Shown here: in pieces, positions 30,622 through 40,361 of the stretch
Layout of the letters: each line of letters starts with the position of its first letter
Numbering within the stretch: position 1 is the first letter of the stretch
Source of the DNA: Naumovozyma dairenensis CBS 421
Lineage: Eukaryota > Ascomycota > Saccharomycetes > Saccharomycetales > Saccharomycetaceae
Assembly (NCBI RefSeq): GCF_000227115.2
Contig: NC_016481.1
Coordinates: 1,257,259 to 1,321,258 of the forward strand
Length of the DNA: 64,000 nt
Reading direction: 5' to 3'
The notes under the pieces: generated by a model
Database searches by the model: none
What the model was told of the DNA's origin: nothing
Seen by the model: the letters and a program-made list of their open reading frames with translations, nothing else
Translations under genes and position numbers: made by a program

Positions 30622-31732
30622 TTATTCTTCGTCAGCAGCTTCTTCTTCAGCACCTTCAGATTTCTTACCAGCGTTCTTTCTGGCAACTCTACCTGGTCTA
30701 GCACCACCGAATGGAGAAGTAGCAGCAAAGTCAATGTGCTTTTCAGAGTCCAATCTAACCATGAAAGATGGGATGGTGACGATTTGCTTACCAACAGCAA
30801 TATGTCTTTGAGAAATCAAGACTCTAGCGTGGTGAACAGATTTAGCTAAACCCAACTTGTAAACTTGGGTTTGCAATCTTCTTTCCAAGAAATCTTCAAT
30901 CTTTAAAGCTAAGACATAATCTAATTTCTTCTTATCTTCAGACAAAACACCAACTCTCACCAATCTTCTGATTAAAGCATTACCTTCGAACAATCTCTTT
31001 GGATCCTTTTCATCTCTAGTTAACAAATCTCTAGCAGCACGACGAATCTTAGATAATTGGAAAGAAATTCTGTAAATTTCTCTCTTGTTCTTCAAACCGA
31101 ATTCACCGGCCAACTTCAATTCAGCGTCTAAACGAGAAGATTCGTAAGGTCTCTTTGGAGTAGAGTAAGTCTTAGAGTAAGTTCTTGGAGCTCCTATTTA
31201 AAAAACAAAAATGGTAATAATAACAATTATTATCATTATTAAGAGAAAAGATTGTTAGTTATAATTGAACTTCATATGGGGTAAACGATCTAAGATGGAA
31301 GATTACAAAGAGAGTTACAGGTTTACATAAAAGTTTTAAGTAGAAATTTAGAACACAATAATGTATCAATCAATAAGATCAAAAGGGAAGAAGAAATATC
31401 ACTAAAACCACCCATGAGCGGTCATCACTCAATAGAGGTGCAAACATAAACACAGGGAAGAGATTGAACATTATGGCCCCACGTTGTGCATATGTAGTCG
31501 CAACACTGAGGGAACTATCTTTACTGAAGTGTCGGGGATTCAGTGAAAGAATAGAGATACCTCCTGAAGATGTAATGTTGGCATAGTTCTTCTTTTTTTT
31601 CCACGTTTGATCTTTGATTTTGATGCATTATAGTTTTTCAAATTCATAATTAAAATTTTATGAGGGACCCGAACCTCTAAGTTCATCCACCTTTAATTAA
31701 AGGAAAAATTAATTGATGAACGTACTTGGCAT
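30622..31732 (-). CDS. RPS9B: RPS9 (uS4), small-subunit ribosomal protein, two exons
   Basis: Cytosolic 40S protein uS4, important for decoding fidelity and early 18S rRNA folding. Exon 1 is 31732-31726 (7 bases, ATGCCAA). The intron is 31725-31194 (532 bases). Exon 2 is 31193-30622. The spliced product is 192 residues and starts [20 protein letters not shown] as in all yeast Rps9. The donor is GTACGT rather than GTATGT. The best branch site is AACTAAC (31260-31254), and the acceptor is AATAG. The S4 RNA-binding domain is visible ([33 protein letters not shown]). The acidic C-terminus ([11 protein letters not shown]) is slightly shorter than in S. cerevisiae. Confidence 0.96.
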
Positions 31733-32231
31733 TGTGGCTTATCTTGTTGTTTTGTGGTTCTTTTAGTTTTACCTTCAAATACAAATTATGCGATTAAAAG
31801 CTTCAAATATCCTGTTTTAAATAGCAACTTCATTAATATCTCAGGATATCTTGGATAGTACGTAGGTGAGTTATGTTGTGATTTTCCAAGATTTGGCTCA
31901 CTCCGCATCCATCCGCTTGGACTGTTTCCTCTGGAGGCGGCCGAGGAAGTTCTTGAAACTGAAAAAATGTTTGAAATTTTGGAAATAGAAAAGGTCTGGG
32001 TGTGTACGAAATGGGGATGTACCGCTGTAAAGAAAGCACAGTCATCAGACTGGAACTGGATCAAATTTCAGGAACTTTTCAAAGATGCAAGAAGTGACAT
32101 GTAATAGAATACCTGGCGTTACACACTTCAACGACTCAAGTAGAAAACCTTTGGGATGGCCAAGTAGCACTTATTAAAGAAATGAGAACAACACAATACA
32201 TATAAGAATCTAAGATAATAACGTAAAAAAA
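31733..32231. promoter_or_regulatory. Divergent promoter RPS9 / NTC20
   Basis: 499 bases. Two Rap1-like sites lie at 31993-32021, listed separately. Overlapping minus-strand frames of 70-92 residues are not supported. Confidence 0.5.
31993..32021 (-). promoter_or_regulatory. Paired Rap1-like sites of the RPS9 promoter
   Basis: On the minus strand TACATCCCCAT (32021-32011) and ACACCCAGACC (32003-31993) lie in the same orientation about 18 bases apart and 260-290 bases before the RPS9 ATG. Both are near matches to the Rap1 consensus ACACCCATACATT. Paired Rap1 sites at this distance are typical of yeast ribosomal-protein promoters. Confidence 0.45.
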
Positions 32232-32690
32232 ATGTCATATATAGAGAAACAAACGGAATCAAGAAAACGAAGGCTAGAACAATTACAGGCGAAGCTTAAG
32301 AAAGTGCCCCATCATACCAATGAAAAGCAGACCAGTATACCCGTAGATGATTCTTTGCATAATGTCACTGGGAAGGAGGCACCTAATGCAACCAAATCAA
32401 TTGAGAAACCAACAATGGAAGAAGATGGTGTAACATACGAAGCACTGCCGAAGGATCAAGATAATATACTAAATGAGGTGAAACGTGACGCTATTATGAT
32501 TGCTTCCAAACTTGAAAGTCCTGACGAAAAAAATGACAGTTTTTTGCATCGTCATGAAGTGGAAAAAGTAAGTGCAACCAAAGATCTTAAATTAAAGTTA
32601 CGTGATCAACTAGAGATACTCGATCAACGGACAAATGCTTCACTTAAGAGGATATTAAGGGAAAGGTTGATGAAAGAAGGTCAAACGTAA
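32232..32690 (+). CDS. NTC20: NTC20-like Prp19-complex (NineTeen Complex) subunit
   Basis: Small subunit of the Prp19-associated complex that stabilises U5 and U6 snRNAs in the activated spliceosome. The 152-residue protein (S. cerevisiae 140) is hydrophilic. It has an N-terminal basic coiled-coil-like helix (about 5-26) and a C-terminal helix (DLKLKLRDQLEILDQRTNAS then LKRILRERLMKEGQ) resembling the conserved end of Ntc20. Sequence conservation is low in this family. The assignment depends heavily on position between RPS9 and GDT1 on the expected strand. The start (AAAAAAATG) is strong. Confidence 0.85.
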   Translation: MSYIEKQTESRKRRLEQLQAKLKKVPHHTNEKQTSIPVDDSLHNVTGKEAPNATKSIEKPTMEEDGVTYEALPKDQDNILNEVKRDAIMIASKLESPDEKNDSFLHRHEVEKVSATKDLKLKLRDQLEILDQRTNASLKRILRERLMKEGQT

Positions 32691-32891
32691 TATTTATAAC
32701 TTATATGCGCACATCAATGTCCATGGTAAAGTTACGGAACTTATGGAAGAAAATTTATTGAAAAGAAGAAAAATGCTTTTAATAATAAAATCTATATAAC
32801 GATGTATTCTGAAATAAGGTAAATTCTAAAAGAAAAATAAATAACATAATTTATAAGCCAAAAAGAATGAGTACTCGGCGTCTATAAAACT

Positions 32892-32918
32892 ACTCTCTCT
32901 CTCTCTCTTTCTCTCTTT
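32892..32918. repeat. CT microsatellite
   Basis: Run of CT dinucleotides with two T interruptions, immediately beyond the GDT1 stop codon. Confidence 0.7.
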
Positions 32919-32932
32919 ATTCTATGAATATT

Positions 32933-33835
32933 CTATGCAGTTATTTCAGCATAAGTGTAAGACTGATACAAATAGATTATACCAAAGGTATAAAATAATA
33001 AAGCCCCGACCAAAGTCATAGTTCTCATACTAATCTTAGTAGCCAAATATCTTCCACCAACAACTGCGACACCTGAACAAACAACATGACCAAGAACAGC
33101 CCCCGCGATAGCGTACCAATAATTATTATTCGAAGCCAAGGCAATGATACTAATTTGAGAACGATCCCCTAACTCCCCCAAAAAGACCATAACGAAAACT
33201 TGAACGAATACAGGAGATAAAATATAAGAAGCCAAATCTTTACATTTCTTCAAATATTTAGCCATACCTCTTTTCCTTCTTAATTTTTCACGTAAAGAAG
33301 GACCCTTTTCAATCTTATTATTAGTTTCATTCATGGATTGTACGGCGATTTCCTCCTCAACTTCAGCCATTTCTTCACTAACATCAGCATCTTTAGACAT
33401 TTCTAAACCTTCTTTGGTCAATTTATAACCAAACACTAAGAATAAGATACCAGCTAGGAACCCAGTATATTTTTCAGAGATAAAATAAGAGAAACTATGA
33501 CCAGCGATACCAGATAACACAGTCATGATAGCTAACGAGGATGAAGCAGCAAAAAACACTAATAATCTTGGGTTACGCATGGCCATCAAGGCAGCGATAA
33601 GGAACGTTTTGTCACCTATTTCTGATAATCCAATCATTGTGATAGCCATAATGAATGAATTGTATGGACTGGTGGAGGTATTCTCTACTGGGGTATCATC
33701 TGATACATGAGATGTCTTCACTAAGGAGGATGGAGAAGCGTTTACCTTCTTTGTATTGGTTGAAGTGGTCGCAGCTAGACCTAATACGGTTAGACTTGAC
33801 AACAGGAGAAGAGTCTTTTTGATGGATGATACCAT
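32933..33835 (-). CDS. GDT1: GDT1, Golgi Ca2+/Mn2+ transporter (UPF0016/TMEM165 family)
   Basis: Cis-Golgi cation transporter that supplies Ca2+ and Mn2+, and so supports manganese-dependent glycosyltransferases such as the KTR proteins. The 300-residue protein has a signal-peptide-like N-terminus (about 1-22). It has two copies of the family signature E-x-G-D-[KR]-[TS]: SEIGDKTFLIAALMAMR in the first membrane half and GELGDRSQISIIAL in the second. These are separated by a charged cytosolic loop with a run of acidic residues and KLRRKRGMAKYLKK. Six to seven membrane segments are evident. Position after NTC20 matches YBR187W. Confidence 0.96.
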   Translation of the reverse strand: MVSSIKKTLLLLSSLTVLGLAATTSTNTKKVNASPSSLVKTSHVSDDTPVENTSTSPYNSFIMAITMIGLSEIGDKTFLIAALMAMRNPRLLVFFAASSSLAIMTVLSGIAGHSFSYFISEKYTGFLAGILFLVFGYKLTKEGLEMSKDADVSEEMAEVEEEIAVQSMNETNNKIEKGPSLREKLRRKRGMAKYLKKCKDLASYILSPVFVQVFVMVFLGELGDRSQISIIALASNNNYWYAIAGAVLGHVVCSGVAVVGGRYLATKISMRTMTLVGALLFYTFGIIYLYQSYTYAEITA

Positions 33836-34812
33836 TATGATAGTATGCAGATTCTATGGGTCTAGAGAGTGTAGTTGTAGGTCGAAAACTATTCGCAAAG
33901 TTTAGTATGGTCTCTTGTTTAGACCCTTTAATCCCTCAAAGCTTAATAATTGTCTTTTGCTTGACGTATTTACAGATTGATATCAACCTAGTACTATTGT
34001 TACTAACTGGGTAATTAATTCAAAAAATGTCAAAAAAAGAAAAAAGGAACGCGTCTGATCACGTGCCAGTAATATAAATGGAGGAATACCATTACAAAAT
34101 GGAAGGCTAAAAATAAAAAAAAGCGACACATATTTTTGATTGAAAATAAAAAAGGCTCGTTTTTAAGCCAACGACTGTAGATGCAAGAATAATGCTGTTA
34201 TTTTGCAGTATGTCGTGGGTTACATGAACTAACAAAACAGAATAAAAATCTTACTAGAGCAATCCAAAACCAAATCGGTTCTGTCCGGCACACTAATAAA
34301 TGCCATACGAATAGATGCTAATACTTCCCATTCCTTCGAGAGGGGATTTTTAATTACTGCACTCTGTATATAGAATGAATATACACGTTTTATTAAAAAA
34401 TTGGCGGGCGTTTTTACCTTTGTCACTCTTGTTTTTCATTCTTAGTCTGCATATATGACGCCTACTATGTTTTTCGATGTAAATGATTGAATAGGCAATA
34501 TTTATAAAGCTGTTCCCATTCCTTAAAGCAGAACTCTAACAATTTGGGTGTTTTTTTCCCCTAGGATGCTCAAATATGTTCTCAGTCGCTAACTGGCTGA
34601 TTGACAAAACTATATACTGAGACTGATTATTCTCTAATTTAGCGCAGACGCGAAATCTTTGGAAAAGTACATAATGCTACTCGCACGTAGCATCAATGCA
34701 TAGAAAAAATAATGAATTTGATCTACAAGCTCATCGATTACTTAACGATGGTTTATGACTTCCAATAGTATGCCATATGCATGCTCACATAGGCAAATTC
34801 TCACTAAAATAA
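33836..34812. promoter_or_regulatory. Divergent region GDT1 / SEN54
   Basis: 977 bases at the point where S. cerevisiae chromosome II order is joined by a gene from its chromosome XVI. S. cerevisiae has PCH2 after GDT1, and no trace was recognised here. One Cbf1-type site ATCACGTG lies at 34058-34065. A 65-residue minus-strand frame near 34.3 kb is not supported. Confidence 0.5.
34058..34065 (+). promoter_or_regulatory. Cbf1/E-box site
   Basis: ATCACGTG, an exact RTCACGTG match, about 220 bases upstream of GDT1. Confidence 0.4.
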
Positions 34813-36276
34813 ATGAAAGGTACTGCCAATCCTCAAAAGGTCAAAGATGAAGCAATTGACTCTGATCTAGATGACGATGAAATAGTCCAAGATTGGTCCG
34901 AAGTTGCCAAATTGGCCCATACCAATAATGCAGCTGCGTTGATACCCAAGAGAGGTGAAAAGGATTATGAACCTGATGGTACTGATATTCAAAAATTATT
35001 ACTCCATCAAGCACAAAAAGCAATGTTTGATACTTTATCTCATTCCATCGCTGGTTCCGTTTTAAAGTCATTGGTGAAAGCATATTACATTCCTGACAAT
35101 CACAATGCATTATTACCACATCCAAAGGGTAATTTTATGCAGACTATGGGTCGTATGAATTCAAATGGTCAATTTACACTATCGTTCCATGAATTCGTCT
35201 ATTTGGCTGAAAGAGGTACAGTTTCGCCATATATCTTAGTACCGAATTCTGATGGTTCAAAAAAATTAGAAATTCCACTAAGTATCCAAGATTTATATGC
35301 TCTGTTCAAATCCCAACAAGACCTTGATAAATTTGCCATATATGCCCAATTGAAAAGATTAGGATTCATTGTCATGGAAACAAAAGATAACTCATATGAT
35401 AAATCATCAATATATCCGCCTACTTTATCACATAATAAAATACTGAGGTTCAACTCCACCTATCAAAGCATAATTGCACCTTTTAAAATATGGCGTACCT
35501 CATTGTTTAACCATCTTGTTTATAATTCATTGGGCTTATTAACATCGAAATACACCACATCACCACAAATATACGAAACTTTGAACAAATTAGTACCATA
35601 TACGAAAGCTCCCAAGACTCTTGAAGAATTAAGAATATCGCGTTTTAATGTATTACAATCTACCACTACAAATAACACAAATTTATTATCCTTAACATTC
35701 AACGTATGGAAACCTCAAACGAATTTCAAAAAAAAGAGCCCCGGTTTACCAGATTACCAAGTCGCAGTTTATAATAAGAATGATAATAATGTAAAATTCC
35801 CCACATATAAAGATTTTCAAAACATCTTTAATAATCTAGATTACAAATTTGAATTCTTAAATTATTCTCGACAGGATGAAATTAGTTGGGAGGATGTTTC
35901 CTTCACAAATGGGGTTCCAACAAATACATATCTGTCTAACTTGAAGTCAAAAGCGCAACAGAAAAAATCAAGTGATAATGATAATAATACGAAGAAGAAG
36001 AAGAAAAGAGCATTGAAGACATTCCCTCCACATGTTCAACAATTGAGAAGATTGAAAGCTGGTTATAGAAGTTTCTTGCTCGCGATTATGGACGATGGTA
36101 TTATTAGTTTTGTTAAGATTGCTGAAGAGGACTTCGGTAGTGAGAATGTTTGGTACGTTCCAACGGCGACAACTAATAATATCAATTCAAGGGCATCAAA
36201 CAAAATAAAAAACAATAATCATGGTAATGGTGATAGGAAAACTCGAACTACTATTGTAGAGAAAAGTAAGATATGA
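34813..36276 (+). CDS. SEN54: SEN54, tRNA-splicing endonuclease subunit
   Basis: Structural subunit of the heterotetrameric tRNA-splicing endonuclease (Sen2, Sen34, Sen15, Sen54), which cuts introns from pre-tRNA on the mitochondrial outer surface in yeast. The 487-residue product (S. cerevisiae 467) has an acidic N-terminus. The conserved Sen54 N-domain follows at about 25-170 (DWSEVAKLAHTNNAAALIPK, RGEKDYEPDG, then the block ending FHEFVYLAERGTVSPYIL). The C-terminal half has a basic stretch (KKKKKRALKTFPPHVQQLRR) and the small endonuclease-fold core (LKAGYRSFLLAIMDDGIISFVKI). It is convergent with BRO1, the same pairing as YPL083C/YPL084W. Confidence 0.94.
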   Translation: MKGTANPQKVKDEAIDSDLDDDEIVQDWSEVAKLAHTNNAAALIPKRGEKDYEPDGTDIQKLLLHQAQKAMFDTLSHSIAGSVLKSLVKAYYIPDNHNALLPHPKGNFMQTMGRMNSNGQFTLSFHEFVYLAERGTVSPYILVPNSDGSKKLEIPLSIQDLYALFKSQQDLDKFAIYAQLKRLGFIVMETKDNSYDKSSIYPPTLSHNKILRFNSTYQSIIAPFKIWRTSLFNHLVYNSLGLLTSKYTTSPQIYETLNKLVPYTKAPKTLEELRISRFNVLQSTTTNNTNLLSLTFNVWKPQTNFKKKSPGLPDYQVAVYNKNDNNVKFPTYKDFQNIFNNLDYKFEFLNYSRQDEISWEDVSFTNGVPTNTYLSNLKSKAQQKKSSDNDNNTKKKKKRALKTFPPHVQQLRRLKAGYRSFLLAIMDDGIISFVKIAEEDFGSENVWYVPTATTNNINSRASNKIKNNNHGNGDRKTRTTIVEKSKI

Positions 36277-36398
36277 AGTAAAAAGGGTAGGGAGATATAT
36301 ATAAAGTATGTTTTATATAGAATAAAAAGTTCTTAGACATAATATATAAGTTTAATTATTACTCTCCTAACACTAATCTAGAATTCACCTAAAAAACA

Positions 36399-38993
36399 TC
36401 AACCGCTATATTTTGAATATAAATTTTCATCAAACACCGAAGACTTGTTGTAAAATGATGTTGGATTCATTTGTAACTCCCGCTCCTCATTATCAGCTTG
36501 TCTCTGCGTTGCAAGTAGCCCGTTTATACCCATCGGAGGTTGTTTTGGCGGGACTATAGGCCCCTGTGACATTTGTGATTGCGCTTGAGGAAAACTTTGG
36601 ACTTGCGGAACCGTTGGAACTTGAGAAAAAGTTGACATTTGCTGTTGTGATTGCGGTTGTGATTGTGGAAACTCGCCAGGAATATAGTTCCTAGGCGGAA
36701 CCGCTGGGGATTGATTCATGTTAAGATTGGCCATTTGGGAATCAATCGTGGCGGTTCCATATCCTCCCATATGTGGCGGGCTTCTGCTATATTGGGGAGG
36801 AGGAGGTTGGGAAGGTGCATGTTCCGGAAGCGGAGGTGGTAAGATCTGTTGTCCACCAGACACTGAATTATCTCCCATACGCAATTTTGCTGAAGATGCT
36901 AAATCTTTACTGAGCTTTAGTAGTGAACTATAAAATCCAATACCCTTTTGAATATCTGAGACAAATATAGTAAAATTATTCGTTGCTTTCTCTAACCTGT
37001 CGACAAATTCAATTCGCTTCTTATCAGCGTTTCTTTCTTCAGATGATTTATCTTGTATCCCTGTCAAACTAAACACATCATCTAACGCCAGTTTGATTTC
37101 GTTTATAATTGACGCCTGCTTGAAAATTGTAGCCTCTATTCTTGTACTTAACGGTTTAAATTTTTCCATTTCATCATTGAAAACTAATTTCAATTCAGCA
37201 TCTGATTTATCTTTATTACCAATTAATAAACTTGTTATATCATCCTCGTTGACAGCTTCTTTCAATTCCGATAATGTTCTTTGACGCTCCTCTTTCAAAA
37301 CACGTAGTGCTTCAGCCGATTTCTTTACAACTTTTAACTTTCTTAAAATCGTTTCGGTCTTTTTATCATCAATATCTAATAAACTTGGTTGGTTTTGGCT
37401 CGACAAATCAAATGTATTAAATTTACTCCACAATAAATTCGCATTGTTTAATAGTTTTATTTCTTCCATGTAAGGTTTGACTAAAAAAAATAATTTTTCA
37501 TCTGATTTCGATGCTTCCACTAATGAAGCCTTTAACTTGAGAGAATTTTCCTTCTCTTGACTAGGTAGAGTAACTAAAATATCTAATATTTCTTGTCTCA
37601 TGAAAGAAATATCTCTTATAACTTTATCTACATCATTAAAGGGACTGTTATGTATCACAGAAGCATATGATGTCAATTGTTTCCTCATTAATTCAACTTG
37701 AGGGTCCTCCGTACTACTAGCTCCAGAAGTAGAGTATCTCTTTTCTAAATCGGTAATCAATTTTGGTAAATTTGTAAAATCTACAAAGGATGTATATTCT
37801 AAATTGGCTGTTTCAGTTGCCTCCATTTCATTTCTCAGCATTTGAGCTTTCTCTTCAGAGTAAATACTCTCCTTTTCATAAATTTCCATTGGGACAATAC
37901 CTTTATATAGAGAATCAGTATCAGAAGCTGTTGTTTCCATATAACTTTTCAATTGTTGTTCCCATGATGGACATTTAATAGCGTCTATGGGCTTAATACT
38001 TTCCAATGAAACACTTGAAGGAATGGTATCATGGTAAATATAATCATTATCCTTTTCCATCTCTTTAGTTTTTGTTTCAATAGTATCTTTAAACCCTTCA
38101 AAATCAATAAAATCTTTCAACCATACTTTGAAGGGGAATGATGAAGTAATTGAACGGGATGCAAGTTTCAAATATGCAATTGCTTGTCCATATTTACCCT
38201 CTTGTTCCAAATGTAAAGCATAATGGTATGCAGTGACAGATTTATAGACATACATCTTGCATGTCAGAATAGAAGTCCATTTAGATTCACCATAGGGTAT
38301 TATTCTTTCTTCAGGAACTTTCAAATAATTGGAGGTCTTATCATAAAGACCACTTGCAGCAGATGCTAGCTTACTTATTAATGAGGCTTGTTTCTCTGGT
38401 GCTGGTCCGTTGAGTAATTTCTGTAGGAACAACTCTTGAGCTTCAACATGGCAAAGATTGGCAAGAAATTGTGCATTTTCTGCTTGCAAGTCAGTTGATG
38501 GTGAATTTAAGAAATTTTCTGAAATATAATTAAAGCAGGCAGTAGCTCTTGACAGATATCCAATAGCTAATTTGTCATCTTTATCGCAAACATCGTTTGC
38601 TGCTTGAGAAAGGATTACAGCAATGTTGAACAGCGTAGATGATTTCTCAAAAGTTAAAGTATGTTGTTTATATTTTTGATCTCTTGGAGTAAGAGGATAT
38701 TGAGCATCATACCATACAAAATCCATTCTTAGTTGTGAACTATTATTTGCTAAACGTTGGTCTAAATGTTCCAAGAATGCATAATATCTTAAATTCTGTT
38801 CTAACAATGATTCAGGTGCCAATTCTCCATTTGAGTTGTGTCTAAGATGATCGAGTTTGATTGCTATCTTCTCATCATAGAAATGTTTCCAGTTCTTGGA
38901 ACCATATGATCTCTTCAGATAATTAGACAGCCCCTTTTTCCAATCTATTGGTTCTGTATCTTTAACTTTCAAATCGATAATAAAGGTTTTCAT
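36399..38993 (-). CDS. BRO1: BRO1, ESCRT-associated Bro1-domain protein
   Basis: Endosomal adaptor related to ALIX. It binds Snf7/ESCRT-III, recruits the deubiquitinase Doa4 and promotes cargo sorting into multivesicular bodies. The 864-residue protein (S. cerevisiae 844) has the Bro1 domain at about 1-370 (starts MKTFIIDLKVKDTEPIDWKK, with the tyrosine- and leucine-rich repeats near YLSRATACFNYISENF). A coiled V-domain spans about 375-725, and a Pro/Gln-rich tail follows (PPPLPEHAPSQPPPPQYSRS and repeated Pro-Gln-Ser-Gln blocks), as expected for Doa4/Rsp5 contacts. It lies 122 bases from convergent SEN54. Confidence 0.96.
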   Translation of the reverse strand: MKTFIIDLKVKDTEPIDWKKGLSNYLKRSYGSKNWKHFYDEKIAIKLDHLRHNSNGELAPESLLEQNLRYYAFLEHLDQRLANNSSQLRMDFVWYDAQYPLTPRDQKYKQHTLTFEKSSTLFNIAVILSQAANDVCDKDDKLAIGYLSRATACFNYISENFLNSPSTDLQAENAQFLANLCHVEAQELFLQKLLNGPAPEKQASLISKLASAASGLYDKTSNYLKVPEERIIPYGESKWTSILTCKMYVYKSVTAYHYALHLEQEGKYGQAIAYLKLASRSITSSFPFKVWLKDFIDFEGFKDTIETKTKEMEKDNDYIYHDTIPSSVSLESIKPIDAIKCPSWEQQLKSYMETTASDTDSLYKGIVPMEIYEKESIYSEEKAQMLRNEMEATETANLEYTSFVDFTNLPKLITDLEKRYSTSGASSTEDPQVELMRKQLTSYASVIHNSPFNDVDKVIRDISFMRQEILDILVTLPSQEKENSLKLKASLVEASKSDEKLFFLVKPYMEEIKLLNNANLLWSKFNTFDLSSQNQPSLLDIDDKKTETILRKLKVVKKSAEALRVLKEERQRTLSELKEAVNEDDITSLLIGNKDKSDAELKLVFNDEMEKFKPLSTRIEATIFKQASIINEIKLALDDVFSLTGIQDKSSEERNADKKRIEFVDRLEKATNNFTIFVSDIQKGIGFYSSLLKLSKDLASSAKLRMGDNSVSGGQQILPPPLPEHAPSQPPPPQYSRSPPHMGGYGTATIDSQMANLNMNQSPAVPPRNYIPGEFPQSQPQSQQQMSTFSQVPTVPQVQSFPQAQSQMSQGPIVPPKQPPMGINGLLATQRQADNEERELQMNPTSFYNKSSVFDENLYSKYSG

Positions 38994-39302
38994 ATCGGTG
39001 TTAAATAGGTCAGTATATAATTCACTATAATTGGAGATTTTTTCAAGGGCTCTCTACTCTCCTTGTTCTTACTCTCTTTATCTTGAATCTGTAACAGTTT
39101 TTTACTGTTTGAATTATTTGATGAAATATTTCTGTACGCAGTAGAAAATAAGGACGCTCTTTACAATAAGAAATAATAACAATAAGGCTCAATGAAGATC
39201 ACTCCGTGTAAACGATGTGAAACAGAAAATATGGAAGAGTTTGAGGTATAATCGTCAGGCAAAAATACATCGAAACGCTCACTTTATAATCCGCAAGATA
39301 CT
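38994..39302. promoter_or_regulatory. Divergent promoter BRO1 / MBA1
   Basis: 309 AT-rich bases shared by two divergent genes that lie on different chromosomes in S. cerevisiae. No specific site was recognised. Confidence 0.45.
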
Positions 39303-40142
39303 ATGTTAACAAGAAGGTTACTTTTACGTCCATTGACGTATCGTTCAAGTCCAATATCCTTGAACCGATACCTTTCCACTTCTAGGGTCAGATTAGCTGA
39401 TGATGAAAATACTGAAGCTGCAGTAGAGAAACCTAAAGAGATAGATCCTCGAGTGATAGGTATTGCGAACGACATATATATTCCAGCATCGTATAAAAAC
39501 TACCCAAATCCTATTTTTCATCCAGTTACTTGTTTCAACGCCCTTATTAGGAGAGTTTACTATTTTGGACAGAATACAGTGAACGTAGCATTATTCAGGT
39601 TCCAAGCTGGAATAAAACCTAATTTCCTTCTTTGGAAGAACAATGCCATCGAAATATATGTACAAGTCAATAAGGCGTTTGCTGATCGTAAAGTGAATAT
39701 AATTAAACCATTGACATCTATATGGGTTGATGAAGCGTTAGAAGCAAGGGTTAAACAATTACCCAAGGCCATTAAATTGAATTGGAAGTTGGTTAAATTC
39801 AATGAAGTGCCTAAATTAATGAATGTGCAACCAATGATGATTCCCGGAAGACCATTAGAGTTTGTTCAATTGGTTTATAAATTTAATACTAAACAAGAAT
39901 TGATAAAATATGATAAGAAAACAGATTTGACGGAAAATATCACTCGTGATGTTGTAGACTATATATCATTCTTTTGTAATAGTACCACTGGTGATATGAC
40001 AATTATGGGATCTGTTTTTGAAAATAAACCTGATGATAAATTACCTAAAAGAGTTTTATCTGATGATAATAAGGGGGCCATTCGTAATATGAAAATACAT
40101 GGGGATCTATATAGGTTGAATCCTAATGAAAAAAATTTATGA
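39303..40142 (+). CDS. MBA1: MBA1, mitochondrial inner-membrane ribosome receptor
   Basis: Mitochondrial matrix protein bound to the inner membrane. It docks the mitoribosome and helps insert mtDNA-encoded proteins together with Oxa1. The 279-residue product (S. cerevisiae 278) begins with a clear Arg/Ser/Leu-rich targeting sequence (MLTRRLLLRPLTYRSSPISL). The Tim44/Mba1-like domain follows (TCFNALIRRVYYFGQNTVNV, FRFQAGIKPNFLLWKNNAIE, then IPGRPLEFVQLVYKFNTKQE). In S. cerevisiae it is YBR185C, so it continues the chromosome II order that BRO1 and SEN54 interrupt. Confidence 0.94.
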   Translation: MLTRRLLLRPLTYRSSPISLNRYLSTSRVRLADDENTEAAVEKPKEIDPRVIGIANDIYIPASYKNYPNPIFHPVTCFNALIRRVYYFGQNTVNVALFRFQAGIKPNFLLWKNNAIEIYVQVNKAFADRKVNIIKPLTSIWVDEALEARVKQLPKAIKLNWKLVKFNEVPKLMNVQPMMIPGRPLEFVQLVYKFNTKQELIKYDKKTDLTENITRDVVDYISFFCNSTTGDMTIMGSVFENKPDDKLPKRVLSDDNKGAIRNMKIHGDLYRLNPNEKNL

Positions 40143-40361
40143 AGGAACAATAAAAAAAGTGAAAATTAGACATCTTGTACATAATTGTTTTTATTTATTT
40201 AAATACAAAATTATAATACTATCCTTACTTTTTGATGCAAAAAAAATTTTACGTTAGAGGAATTATCATTAATCATTAAATGGCATGTAATGCAAAAACT
40301 TTACCATGGAAGAATATATATTATTATATTATTTTAAAACTATTTTTTAATGGCAATTTTA

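Noticed and set aside
31786..32064. 92-residue minus-strand frame between RPS9 exon 1 and NTC20
   Set aside because: Covers the Rap1-like promoter sites of RPS9 and has no recognisable domain.
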